Notes under the pieces: model-generated
What the model saw: the letters and a program-made list of their open reading frames with translations, nothing else
Told to the model about the DNA's origin: nothing
Database searches by the model: none
Shown: in pieces, positions 41,669-50,588 of the stretch
How the letters are laid out: the number at the start of each line of letters is the position of its first letter
How positions within the stretch are numbered: the stretch's first letter is position 1
Assembly (NCBI GenBank): GCA_034521955.1
Contig: JAXHLT010000003.1
Span: forward strand, 496,001-560,000
Source: M55B127 sp034521955
GTDB taxonomy: Bacteria; Bacillota; Halanaerobiia; Halanaerobiales; M55B127
DNA: 64,000 nt
Direction of reading: 5' to 3'
Position numbers and translations under genes: made by a program

Positions 41669-42397
41669 ATGAGCAGGGCTAATAATCTCCTAGCTGAAAC
41701 AAGAGCTATAGAAACCAGAAATGAATTTGGATTAAGCAGTACAACATCTATAAATATTTTTGAAATATTAAAATTTAATGCTAATATAAGTATTATTAAA
41801 ATGCCCATTGATAGTGATTTATTTGGACTATTTATCCAAAAAGGTGAAGTGCAGGCAATTTTAATAAATATTGATACATCATTAGGTCGCCAGTATTTTA
41901 CTGCTGCACATGAATATTATCATCTAAAATATAATGTGAATTTAAACGGAGTACAGGAACATTTAGAAAAAGAAGCCGATACTTTTGCTTCTTATTTGAT
42001 AATGCCTCGAGAAGCCTTAAACTTTCATTTAAAGAAAAGATTAACTAAAAAAAATAAAAATATAGTTGATATATCAGACTGTCTATATTTAGAAAATTAT
42101 TTTAAAATCAGTCATCAGGCACTTATTCTACGACTTAAACTAGATAAGCATATAAATAATAAAAAATACGAAGAACTAAAAGATATAAATATTATCAAAG
42201 AAGCTAGAAGATATGGATATTCAATAGAATTATATACTAAACCTAAGATTAATAAGGATATAGTTGTAGAATCTGAATATGCTGAATTAGCTGAACAAGC
42301 TTTAGAAAGTGATATTATTTCAGAAAGTAGATATAATGAATATCTAATTGAAGGTGGTTATGGTGATCTAGTTTTTGGTGATGGAGAGGATGAATGA
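41669..42397 (+). CDS. ImmA/IrrE-type metallopeptidase, triad 3
   Basis: 242 residues. HEYYH at residues 81-85 (FTAAHEYYHLKYN), third ligand Glu102 in EKEADTFASYLIMP. Upstream the strand VQAILINIDTSLGRQY is the normal family context. After the peptidase domain come ISHQALILRLKLDKHINNKK and a C-terminal extension ending in an acidic tail (FGDGEDE), like triad 1. CTGGAGG precedes ATG 41669. It overlaps the PIN gene by eight bases. Confidence 0.88.
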   Translation: MSRANNLLAETRAIETRNEFGLSSTTSINIFEILKFNANISIIKMPIDSDLFGLFIQKGEVQAILINIDTSLGRQYFTAAHEYYHLKYNVNLNGVQEHLEKEADTFASYLIMPREALNFHLKKRLTKKNKNIVDISDCLYLENYFKISHQALILRLKLDKHINNKKYEELKDINIIKEARRYGYSIELYTKPKINKDIVVESEYAELAEQALESDIISESRYNEYLIEGGYGDLVFGDGEDE

Positions 42398-42953
42398 TAC
42401 TAACTTAATATATCAGACTGATATTAAACTAGTTTTTGATAATGACTGTCTAGCTTCTTTTATCTGGATAAAGAGAATTGATATCTTAACAAATTTATAT
42501 AGTGGTAGAATGTATGTACCTCAAGTGGTAGTAGATGAATTTAGTTTTTTAAAAAGATATAGTAAGTACAAATGGGTTTATGAAGACCTATTAGAAGCTA
42601 TAAATAAAAATATCTTTAAAATAATTGAGATTAATAGTGATAGTCAATCTTTTTATGAATATACTAAATTGAGAAACATGGGTAAAGGTAAAGGTGAATC
42701 TGCTGCTATTGCAATTGCAAAAACTATGGACAATTATACTGCTTGCAATAACTTGAAAGATATTAGACCATTAATTGATAATAATGAAATCAATAATTTA
42801 TTAACTTTTGATATTTTATTTGAATATTATCATAAATCTGATAAATCTATAAAAAGAATAGAAGCAATAATAACTAAAATGAGAAATAAAAAAAGAAAGT
42901 TACCAAATATTCAATTTAAAAATTATATTGAAGATAAATTTGATAATATTTAA
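42390..42953 (+). CDS. PIN-like nuclease (DUF3368-like), triad 3
   Basis: About 187 residues. Asp17/Asp19 in KLVFDNDCLASF, Glu50 in QVVVDEFSFL, Glu103 in GKGKGESAAIAIAK, and Asp124 in ACNNLKDIRP. GxGExxAIxIAK followed by NNLKD strongly resembles DUF3368/COG2405-type PIN toxins. The start is ATG 42390 (GGAGAGG just upstream) or ATG 42381. It is the smallest of the three PIN proteins and lacks the long insert of triad 2. Confidence 0.8.
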   Translation: MNDTNLIYQTDIKLVFDNDCLASFIWIKRIDILTNLYSGRMYVPQVVVDEFSFLKRYSKYKWVYEDLLEAINKNIFKIIEINSDSQSFYEYTKLRNMGKGKGESAAIAIAKTMDNYTACNNLKDIRPLIDNNEINNLLTFDILFEYYHKSDKSIKRIEAIITKMRNKKRKLPNIQFKNYIEDKFDNI

Positions 42954-43126
42954 TAAAAATAGTAAGATCAAAACATTTATAAACATCAGATTATTGTATT
43001 ATCTGTTTATATATTAATTTCAAATATCAATCCAGCATTAAACTAGGCAATGCTTTTTAGGCTATAATTACTAAAAAGTGCTACTTAATCAAACTCTAAT
43101 TTTCTCCTATTAATATGAAAGTAATT

Positions 43127-43191
43127 TTGAATAATAATAAAACACATGTTATAATTACAGTAAATAGTAGGCTTTTATTGAATAAAGCCTA
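43127..43191 (+). promoter_or_regulatory. promoter and palindrome upstream of the AbiE pair
   Basis: TTGAAT (43127-43132), a 17-base spacer and TATAAT (43150-43155) form a strong-looking promoter. Just downstream, 43168-43191 is a palindrome in which TAGGCTTT pairs with AAAGCCTA. AbiEi antitoxins are known to autorepress through inverted repeats in their promoter region, so this is the likely operator. Confidence 0.55.
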
Positions 43192-43227
43192 TTTAAAACT
43201 GTTATCTTAAAGCTAGAAGGTGTTATT

Positions 43228-43885
43228 ATGATCTCAAAAGAAAAAATAAAGAAAAATTTCAATAAAAATGGAGGATTTATGAAAACCTCCGAACGGTTAA
43301 TGCAATAGATCTAAGGATATTATTGAGACTGAAATCCATACAGCTAATTAGAGCAACTTCTTGAAGAAGATAGACATAGTAAGATTAAACACGGGTACTA
43401 TATTCTTGGAAATACTTATCCAAAAGAAGAGTGTTAATGAACAATTTATTGCTGCGGTAATGTTTCCTAAAGGTAGTAATTTATCTTGAAAGTGCACTAG
43501 TTCATATTATAATATAATTACTAATAGAATACCAGCAAATCATATAGCAAATTATTAGTAGATAAACACAGTAATCTTAACAAATATAATCCTCTAATTA
43601 AACATCTAAACCTTATTTTATTAAAGAACAATATCGCAAAATTGGCATCAAGATACATTACTATGGATAATCGTAAAATTACCAGATTTATGATATAGAA
43701 AAAACAATATGTGATATGTCTTAGATATGAAAAATGAAATTGACAATGAAGTATTTACAAGACGCATATAAACAAATTATATAAAAGATGATAGGACAGA
43801 AATATTGATAACTCTTACTAAAATATGCTGAAATAAACTGAATCTTAATAATAAAATACATAAATATATAGGAGTGTGGTTATAA
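43228..43885 (+). pseudogene. abiEi: AbiEi-like antitoxin, decayed
   Basis: ATG 43228 after AGAAGGTG gives MISKEKIKKNFNKNGGFMKT, the winged-helix start of AbiEi. Later pieces are QLLEEDRHSKIKHGYYILG, FIAAVMFPKG, YLESALVHYNI, NRIPANHI and a C-terminal IGVWL directly before TAA 43885. There are many shifts and stops, so the antitoxin is dead. In AbiE systems AbiEi represses and counters the AbiEii nucleotidyltransferase toxin, which follows two bases later. Confidence 0.75.
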
Positions 43886-43887
43886 TA

Positions 43888-44793
43888 ATGAATGATCCAG
43901 CAGCTTCTACTTTAGCTAAGTTAAAAAATAAGTCTAAAAAATTGAATTTACAATTTCAACAAGTTTTAGTTTTATTTAGTCAAGAGGAATTAATTCGAAG
44001 GATTTCACTATCTAATTATAAAGAAAACTTTATATTAAAAGGCGGTTATCTTATTTATTCAATAAGTGAAAAAAGTTTTAGACCTACAATTGATTCTGAT
44101 TTTTTAGTTGTAAATTATCCTTTAAATATAAGAAAAATAAAAAAAGTTATAAATAATATAATTAATCAAAAAACTCAATATGATTATGTTAATTATGAAG
44201 TTAAAAGTTTTGAAAGTATTACTGAACAAATGAAATATGATGGTATAAGAGTTAATTTAATTAGTAAAATAAAAAATACGAGAACTCATATAAATATTGA
44301 TTTTGCTACTGGAGATGATTATTTAATTTCTGAATTTGAAACAAGAAACCTTCGAACAATCTTAGAAGACTTTGAAAAACCAAATATTTTAACATATTCA
44401 TTAGAATCTATTGTCTCAGAAAAATTAGATTCAATTCTTTATCGCATGGAACTAAATAGTAGAATGAAAGATTATTATGATATATACATTTTTGCTTAAT
44501 AATTTTAAATTTTCAGGCGAAAGATTAAAAATTGCAATTCAAAAAAGACACTAACCAATAGGAATAGAAATTATTCTAATAATTCTATTAGTTCTTTAAA
44601 TAGATTGAAAAATAATAAAGAACTTAAAGAAAGATGGGAGAATTTTTATAGTAAAATTCTGAAATGAATTGTATTTATTTTGATAAAGTATTAGAGGAAA
44701 TAATTAATTTTTCTTAAAACTCCATATATAGCTTATTATAATTCTAGTTCAATTGATACTTTTTGGAGTCCAAACGATAAATCTTACCATTAA
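43888..44793 (+). pseudogene. abiEii: AbiEii/AbiGii-like nucleotidyltransferase toxin, frameshifted
   Basis: The first 204 codons are clean: LQFQQVLVLFSQEELIRRIS, FILKGGYLIYSIS, FRPTIDSDFLVVN (nucleotidyltransferase acids), GIRVNLISKIKNTRTHINIDFATGD and VSEKLDSILYRMELNSRMKDYYDIY. A stop at 44499 follows an indel. Beyond it, in changing frames, come LNNFKFSGERLKIAIQKT, SSLNRLKNNKELKERWENF and FWSPNDKSYH ending at TAA 44793. AbiEii toxins transfer nucleotides to tRNA or related targets. Most of the catalytic domain remains, so a truncated product with residual activity cannot be excluded. Confidence 0.75.
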
Positions 44794-44819
44794 TAATATC
44801 TCATGAAATATTAATGGTA
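44785..44819. repeat. perfect 11-base inverted repeat after abiEii
   Basis: TACCATTAATA (44785-44795) pairs perfectly with TATTAATGGTA (44809-44819) around a 13-base loop. The left arm covers the last codons and stop of abiEii. No T-run follows, so it is either a weak or rho-aided terminator, or an operator for the gene at 44921. Confidence 0.5.
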
Positions 44820-44920
44820 GCAAAGTATAAATTCAATTGAAAACACTGATTTTCTATACAGTTTTATTGAATTTGAAAAATCAATTATATTTTTGTTTAA
44901 GTAGTAATAGGGTGAAGAAA

Positions 44921-45550
44921 ATGAAAACTTTTTGTCCTGAATGTAGAAAAGAAGTTGATTACAAAATTAAAGATTTAGTTGAGAAAAAAAGATTTCGTGG
45001 CTTAGAATTTAAATATTACTGCTGAAAGAGCATATTGTACTAAGTGTGATAAATGAAATATTTCATTTCTGAACTTCATGATCAGTAATTTAGAAAAAAT
45101 AGATAATGCATATAGAGAAAAAGCAAATGTTATTAAAATCTCTGAAATCAAAGAAATACTAGACCAATATAATACTGGTAAAAGACCATTATCTTTGCTT
45201 TTAGGCTGGAGTGAAACTACCTTGACACGTTATCTGGATGGTGATATACCTTCAAAAAGACATTCTGAAACTTTAAAAAAGATAAAATATGATTATAATT
45301 ATATGAGTAAATTTGCAGAAAAAAATAGAGATAAAGTTACAGATGAAGCTTTTTATAATTTAACTAAGACTATAAATGATCTTTAACAAAAAGAACTGAA
45401 AGAAGAAAGAAAAATTTATAGTGAAATTATATATCTAATTAAAAAACTGGGAAAAATAACTCCTCTTACTCTGTAAAACTATTACATTATAATCAGGGTT
45501 TATATAAAATATTCATGACGCATTCTTATCATGATAAGAAATACTCTAAA
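44921..45550 (+). pseudogene. MqsA-like zinc-ribbon/HTH/Panacea antitoxin, decayed
   Basis: ATG 44921 gives MKTFCPECRKEVDYKIKDLV, a YgiT/MqsA-type zinc ribbon. After a shift near 45020 comes ERAYCTKCD, then ELHDQ, and a long clean stretch with KISEIKEILDQYNTGKRPLS and LLLGWSETTLTRYLDGDIPS (helix-turn-helix). An in-frame TAA at 45384 is followed in the same frame by QKELKEERKIYSEIIYLIKK, then GKITPLTL and a broken Panacea domain. The middle part alone (45078-45386) could still be translated as a 102-residue HTH protein. Confidence 0.7.
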
Positions 45551-45719
45551 TGAAAATCTATCAAACTTTTCCAGATTTATAACAAACTAATTTGTAGAAA
45601 AACCATATTAATAATAAAACTCAATTGCTAAAAGATCATTTTAAATTATTCAATTTTAAAGATGATTTATTTGTTTTACATAAAATGTAGTGTTAGAATA
45701 TATATAGGAGGTTATGCAA

Positions 45720-46016
45720 ATGAACAGAGAAGATATTTTTACTTTCTTATCAAATAATAAAAAAACTTTAAACAAATATGGCGTTAAAAATATAGCTTTA
45801 TTCGGTTCTTATGTTAAAGGTACAGCAAATGAAGAAAGCGATATTGACTTTTTAGTAGAATTTGAAAATAACAAAAAGAATTTTGATAACTATATGGATT
45901 TAAAATTTTTTTTAGAAGATAATTTAAATACCAAAGTTGACCTTGTTATTAATGAAAATGTAAAAGAAGAATTAAAAGAAGAAATATATGGGAGTGCAAA
46001 GTATGCGCAAAACTAA
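45720..46016 (+). CDS. MntA-like minimal nucleotidyltransferase, second module
   Basis: 98 residues. GSYVKGTANEESDIDFLVEF carries the nucleotidyltransferase motif with Gly29-Ser30 and metal-binding Asp41 and Asp43. GGAGG at 45707-45711 fits ATG 45720 better than ATG 45714. It overlaps the HEPN gene by 14 bases. It is intact, but its partner carries an in-frame stop. Confidence 0.82.
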   Translation: MNREDIFTFLSNNKKTLNKYGVKNIALFGSYVKGTANEESDIDFLVEFENNKKNFDNYMDLKFFLEDNLNTKVDLVINENVKEELKEEIYGSAKYAQN

Positions 46017-46332
46017 AGTTTATTTTAAAGACATTTTAAAATCTTGTGAAAAAATTATGGATTATTAAAAAAGTATAAATTATAATAATTTCAAAGATAA
46101 CGAAATGTTGCAAGATGCTATTATCAGAAATCTTGAAATCATAGGAGAAGCTGTGAAAAACATCCCTATAGAAATAAGAGATGATTATTCAAATATTGAA
46201 TGGAGAAAAATAGCTGGCTTAAGAGATATATTAATCCATGATTATTTTGGTGTCGATTTAGAAATTGTATGGAATATAATAGAAACTAAAATACCAAAAT
46301 TGAAAATTACTATGGAAGATATTTTAAAATAA
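46003..46332 (+). pseudogene. HepT-like HEPN protein with in-frame stop
   Basis: ATG 46003 opens MRKTKVYFKDILKSCEKIMDY, then TAA at 46066 occupies codon 22, and the same frame continues KSINYNNFKDNEMLQDAIIR, NLEIIGEAVKNIPIEIRD and WRKIAGLRDILIHDYFGVDL to TAA 46332. The active-site RDILIHDY (Rx4H plus Tyr) is intact. It is a single nonsense lesion with no shift. An internal ATG at 46105 could still give a 75-residue C-terminal piece with the active site, but without the first helix. Confidence 0.8.
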
Positions 46333-46420
46333 ATGTTTTATTTAAAAAATAGCAAATTATATCTTGTGTTTTTAATCTTTATAAATAAATAATTGTTAAT
46401 AAACTACTTAATAAGCATTA

Positions 46421-46453
46421 AACCTCTGCTATTCAAATTCAGAGGATTTTTTT
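46421..46453 (+). terminator. intrinsic terminator behind the HEPN gene
   Basis: CCTCTG and CAGAGG form a six-pair GC-rich stem, extended by A-T pairs, around an 11-base loop, followed by seven Ts. It closes the defence island. Confidence 0.7.
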
Positions 46454-46636
46454 AATAAAATTTTTAAGTTGTAATTTACAGTAAATCAAAATCTTTTGAG
46501 TAATAAAGTCTATATAACTTATTTTAACACTACTGCATGAGTTTTTTCTAAATAAAGTTATAAAATACAAAGGAATTATTTATGTTTTATTTAATAGTAA
46601 ATAGAGGATACAAAACAATTGAAATGGGGTAACAAA

Positions 46637-48475
46637 ATGATTGAAAAATTAATGAAATTATACAAAAAACCTTATCTAATAATTATTGACATATTTTTAA
46701 TCAATTTAACTTTACTTTTTAGTTACATATTAAGATTTGATAGGTTCTTTTTAAATTATTTACAGTATGAATTTTTTATAGCAATAACAATATTTGGTAT
46801 TATAGCTTTATACTTTACTAATATCTATAATAAAATTTGGCATTATGCCAGTATAGCAGAACTAAAGGCTATTATTAAAACCTCAGTTATAATAAATACT
46901 CTGTTTATTATATATTTATATTTCTTTTTAATTAGTTTCTCTAGAAGTGTAGTAATTATAAATTTTGTATTAAACATTTTTGTTCTAGGTGGTATTAGAT
47001 TTTTATTAAGATTAATTAAAAGCTATTATATACAAAACAAAACTAATCATCCCCAAAAAAATGTATTAGTTGTTGGAGCTGGAGATGCAGGAGAACTACT
47101 TATAAGAGAATATCAAAAACATCCTGAATTAGGTAAAAACATTATTGGAGTAATTGATGATGATGACACTAAACATGGATTAGAGATACATAGTGTTAAA
47201 GTTTTAGGTGATAGAAATATCATACCTGATGTTATTGATGAATATCATATAGAAGAAGTTGTAATAGCAATACCTTCTGCAAAAGGTGATGATATTAAGG
47301 ATATATATAATCTTAGTAAAGATGAAAATGTTAAAGTAAAAACTGTACCTAGTATACATGAAATTGTAGATGGTCAATTTAATATAAACCAAATAAGAGA
47401 AGTTAGAGTAGAGGACTTACTTAAAAGAGATCAAGTAGAACTTATAGAAGATGACATTTCAAGTTATTTAACTGATAAAACAATATTTATTACTGGTGGT
47501 GCTGGTTCTATTGGATCAGAATTATGTAGACAAAGCGCAAAGTTTAAACCTAAAAAATTAGTTATATTTGATATCAATGAAAATGATTCATACTTCTTAC
47601 AAAGAGAACTTAATGATAAATACCCAGAATTAGAAGTTAATATTGAAATTGGTAGTATACGTGATAAAGAAAAAGTAAATAATAGTATGTTAAAATATAA
47701 ACCTGATGTTATTTTCCATGCTGCAGCACATAAGCATGTGCCTTTAATGGAAAATAATCCTGAAGAAGCTATAAAAAATAATATTTTAGGAACTTTAAAT
47801 CTTGTTGAAGCTGCAGATGATAAGAAGGTTGATAGATTTATATTAATTTCAACAGATAAAGCAGTAAATCCTACTAACGTAATGGGGGCTACAAAAAGAG
47901 TAGCTGAAATGATCATACAAACTTATAGTAAAAGAAGCACTACTAAATTTATGGCTGTTAGGTTTGGTAATGTATTAGGTAGTAAAGGTAGTGTAATACC
48001 AATATTTAAAAAACAAATTGAAAATGGTGGACCAGTAACAGTTACACATCAAAATGTTAAAAGATATTTTATGACCATACCTGAAGCTGCTCAGCTTGTA
48101 ATACAATCAGGAGCAATAGGTACTGGTGGAGAGGTATTTATTTTAGATATGGGAGAACCAGTTAAGATTATTGATTTAGCTCGTGATTTAATTAAATTAT
48201 CAGGATATAAAGAAGGAATTGATATTGATATAGAAATAACAGGGTTAAGACCGGGTGAAAAGATGTATGAAGAAATATTATTAGATACAGAAGATGATAT
48301 GTCTACTGAACATGAAAAGATATATATTAGTAATTTAAATAATATAGAAGAAAAAGAAGTAATAGATCATATTAATAATTTAAATAAATTAGTTAATACT
48401 TCAGATAAATCTAAAATTATTGAAGAGTTGAAATTAATAGTAAAAGAATATGAACCTAATAATAGTATTCATTAA
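46637..48475 (+). CDS. membrane-bound UDP-sugar 4,6-dehydratase (CapD/WbpM family)
   Basis: About 612 residues, full length. Four membrane segments (about residues 9-125) are followed by a CoA-binding-like domain (NVLVVGAGDAGELLIREYQK) and the SDR domain with ITGGAGSIGSELCRQ. The catalytic region reads ILISTDKAVNPTNVMGATKR, where Met replaces the usual Tyr of YxxxK, as known for the membrane WbpM-type enzymes. C-terminal motifs include FGNVLGSKGSVIPIFKKQI and GLRPGEKMYEEIL. It makes 4-keto-6-deoxy UDP-HexNAc for polysaccharide synthesis. ATG 46637 has AAATGGGGT upstream. It stands alone between terminators, across the defence island from the main EPS locus. Confidence 0.9.
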   Translation: MIEKLMKLYKKPYLIIIDIFLINLTLLFSYILRFDRFFLNYLQYEFFIAITIFGIIALYFTNIYNKIWHYASIAELKAIIKTSVIINTLFIIYLYFFLISFSRSVVIINFVLNIFVLGGIRFLLRLIKSYYIQNKTNHPQKNVLVVGAGDAGELLIREYQKHPELGKNIIGVIDDDDTKHGLEIHSVKVLGDRNIIPDVIDEYHIEEVVIAIPSAKGDDIKDIYNLSKDENVKVKTVPSIHEIVDGQFNINQIREVRVEDLLKRDQVELIEDDISSYLTDKTIFITGGAGSIGSELCRQSAKFKPKKLVIFDINENDSYFLQRELNDKYPELEVNIEIGSIRDKEKVNNSMLKYKPDVIFHAAAHKHVPLMENNPEEAIKNNILGTLNLVEAADDKKVDRFILISTDKAVNPTNVMGATKRVAEMIIQTYSKRSTTKFMAVRFGNVLGSKGSVIPIFKKQIENGGPVTVTHQNVKRYFMTIPEAAQLVIQSGAIGTGGEVFILDMGEPVKIIDLARDLIKLSGYKEGIDIDIEITGLRPGEKMYEEILLDTEDDMSTEHEKIYISNLNNIEEKEVIDHINNLNKLVNTSDKSKIIEELKLIVKEYEPNNSIH

Positions 48476-48500
48476 TTCAATACATAGTTTATACTAATAA

Positions 48501-48535
48501 TAAACCTTCGCATATTTAAGTGTGAAGGTTTATTT
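48501..48535 (+). terminator. intrinsic terminator behind the dehydratase gene
   Basis: TAAACCTTCGCA pairs with TGTGAAGGTTTA (48521-48532) around an eight-base loop, followed by T-rich sequence. Confidence 0.7.
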
Positions 48536-48954
48536 AGTTGTTTATTTTACAACTAAAAAAGCATCCTTTATTTAATTTTAATATTTTTAATTGATATAAA
48601 GAATTAAAACCGTGTAGGACTTTAATATGAATGTTTTTGATCATAATTAACTAAATTATCCCTTACGATGTTTAAATTTTTATAATTTACATTTACGCTC
48701 AAATAAAATATAATTAAAGTGTGAAAGTAAATGTGATGAACTAATTCTAACTTAAGATATACTCAAAGAGGACCTTCCCAACAATATTCATCAGTATTTT
48801 TAAAAATATTTTAAAAGAAATTTCATGTGGAATCCATTTAAGAATATATGTAATATAAATGAACTATATATTATAGTATAACAAAATCTGTTTTATATTA
48901 ATGAAGCTATCTTACTTTATTAAAAGTTAATTTACTAAACGGGGTGTAATAATA
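48536..48954. other. AT-rich intergenic region, nothing recognised
   Basis: No coding stretch of family character is seen. CATTTAC near 48687 and GTAAATG near 48727 are short complementary arms of unknown meaning. The ribosome site GGGGTG of the next gene lies at the right edge. Confidence 0.35.
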
Positions 48955-49623
48955 ATGAAAGCATATCAAATAAAAATAGAATTCGTTGATTCAAAACCAA
49001 AAATATGGAGAAGAGTAGTTATGCCGGCTGATGCAACATTTAATAGACTTAATGATGTGATACATATTGTTACTAACTTTAAAAGTGGATATCCCCATAG
49101 GGATTATCACTTATATGAATTTGATTTATCTGAAGATAACATTAAAGTGACCAATGATCAAGAAGCGTTTGAAGAATATAAATATTTTAAAAATAACACT
49201 CAAGAAATGAAGGATAAAATAAATAATATGCCTGATAAATTTGATGATTTTAAAAAACAAACATTAGAAGAATTAGAAACTGAAATCAAAAAACCCAGCT
49301 ACATTAAAATAGATAAGTACTTAAAAAAGTATGGAGAAATAGATTATGTCTATGACTTTGGTGATTACTGGAAAATAAAAATTATATTTGAAAAAGAAAT
49401 TGAAAGTTATGAAAAGGGTTATCCAACCCTTATTGATGGAGCCAATAATGCTCCTCCTGAAGATGTAGGTGGTTTACCAGGCTTTTATGATTTTTTAGAA
49501 AAGTATAATAATCCAAAACATCCTGAGCATGAATTTATAAAGGAATGGGCTGAAAGCCAACATTATCATGAATATAATAAAGAATGGATTAATGAATTAT
49601 TAAAGTCTATAAAATATAAATAA
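48955..49623 (+). CDS. plasmid pRiA4b ORF-3-like family protein
   Basis: 222 residues of the pRiA4b ORF-3 domain: YQIKIEFVDSKPKIWRRVVM at the start (the IWRR signature), RDYHLYEFDL, the central FGDYWKIKIIFEKE box (family FDYGDxWxHxI), then DGANNAPPEDVGGLPGFYDF and the C-terminal HEFIKEWAESQHYHEYN. The biochemical role of the family is unknown. Members often occur in accessory regions and near mobile elements. The gene is intact. Confidence 0.85.
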   Translation: MKAYQIKIEFVDSKPKIWRRVVMPADATFNRLNDVIHIVTNFKSGYPHRDYHLYEFDLSEDNIKVTNDQEAFEEYKYFKNNTQEMKDKINNMPDKFDDFKKQTLEELETEIKKPSYIKIDKYLKKYGEIDYVYDFGDYWKIKIIFEKEIESYEKGYPTLIDGANNAPPEDVGGLPGFYDFLEKYNNPKHPEHEFIKEWAESQHYHEYNKEWINELLKSIKYK

Positions 49624-49642
49624 GTCTGGGGGCTTAATTCCA

Positions 49643-50509
49643 ATGGAAAAAGATATTTTTGAAAAAATAATTAAAATGCAAAAAGATGAAATAACTGAAC
49701 ATCATATATATACTAAATTAGCAAAAAGAACAAAAGATAAAGAAAATAAAGAGATAATATTGAGTATTGCAAAAGATGAATTAAGACATTATAATTTTTG
49801 GAATATGATTACTAAAAGTAATATTAAAGCTAATAAAATAAAAATATATTTTTATTACTTCATCTCTGTAATATTTGGGCTTACTTTCGGTATTAAACTA
49901 ATGGAAAAAAGAGAAGAAGAAGCTCAAGATAAATATGAAGAACTTATAGAACAGTTTGAAGGAGCAAAAGAAATAATTGATGATGAAGAAGAACATGAAA
50001 AAGAACTACTAGATATGTTAGAAGAAGAAAGGCTTAACTATGTAGGATCTATTGTACTTGGTTTAAATGATGCTCTAGTAGAATTAACTGGTTCTCTAGC
50101 AGGTTGGAGTTTTGCATTAAAAGATACTGGTTTAATCGCTGTTACAGGCCTTATTATGGGTGTTGCTGCCTCACTATCTATGGCTGCTTCAGAATATCTG
50201 GCTAAAAAAGCAGATACAAACCATAAATATGCTTTAAAATCATCACTTTATACAGGTAGTGCCTATGTTATAACAGTCGTACTTTTAATATTACCCTATT
50301 TATTATTGGAGTCATATATGTTATCATTAATAGTCACTGTAGTTGTGGCAATAACAATAATATTAGTATTTAACTTTTATATTTCTGTGGCCAAAAATCT
50401 TAACTTTAAGAAAAGATTTTTTGAAATGGCAGGTATAAGTATAGGAGTAGCGGTAATATCATTTCTAATTGGAATAGCAGTTAGAACCGTATTGGGTGTT
50501 GATATTTAA
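49643..50509 (+). CDS. VIT1/CCC1-family transporter with ferritin-like N-terminal domain
   Basis: 288 residues. Residues 1-135 form a ferritin/rubrerythrin-like helical domain with metal-ligand-like EITEH (16-20), KDELRHY (45-50) and DDEEEHEKELLDML. From residue 148 the VIT1 membrane domain begins: IVLGLNDALVELTGSLAG (the proline-free signature helix), MGVAASLSMAASEYLAKKAD, then three more membrane helices. It likely exports or stores iron or manganese, with the N-terminal domain sensing or delivering the metal, as in MbfA-type proteins. It starts 19 bases after the preceding gene. Confidence 0.85.
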   Translation: MEKDIFEKIIKMQKDEITEHHIYTKLAKRTKDKENKEIILSIAKDELRHYNFWNMITKSNIKANKIKIYFYYFISVIFGLTFGIKLMEKREEEAQDKYEELIEQFEGAKEIIDDEEEHEKELLDMLEEERLNYVGSIVLGLNDALVELTGSLAGWSFALKDTGLIAVTGLIMGVAASLSMAASEYLAKKADTNHKYALKSSLYTGSAYVITVVLLILPYLLLESYMLSLIVTVVVAITIILVFNFYISVAKNLNFKKRFFEMAGISIGVAVISFLIGIAVRTVLGVDI

Positions 50510-50588
50510 TCAAAAGTAATTATATAATATTTTTTTAGTTTTAATTTAAAATATAAATAAAATATTCAAAAATTAAGGAGTAAAATAT

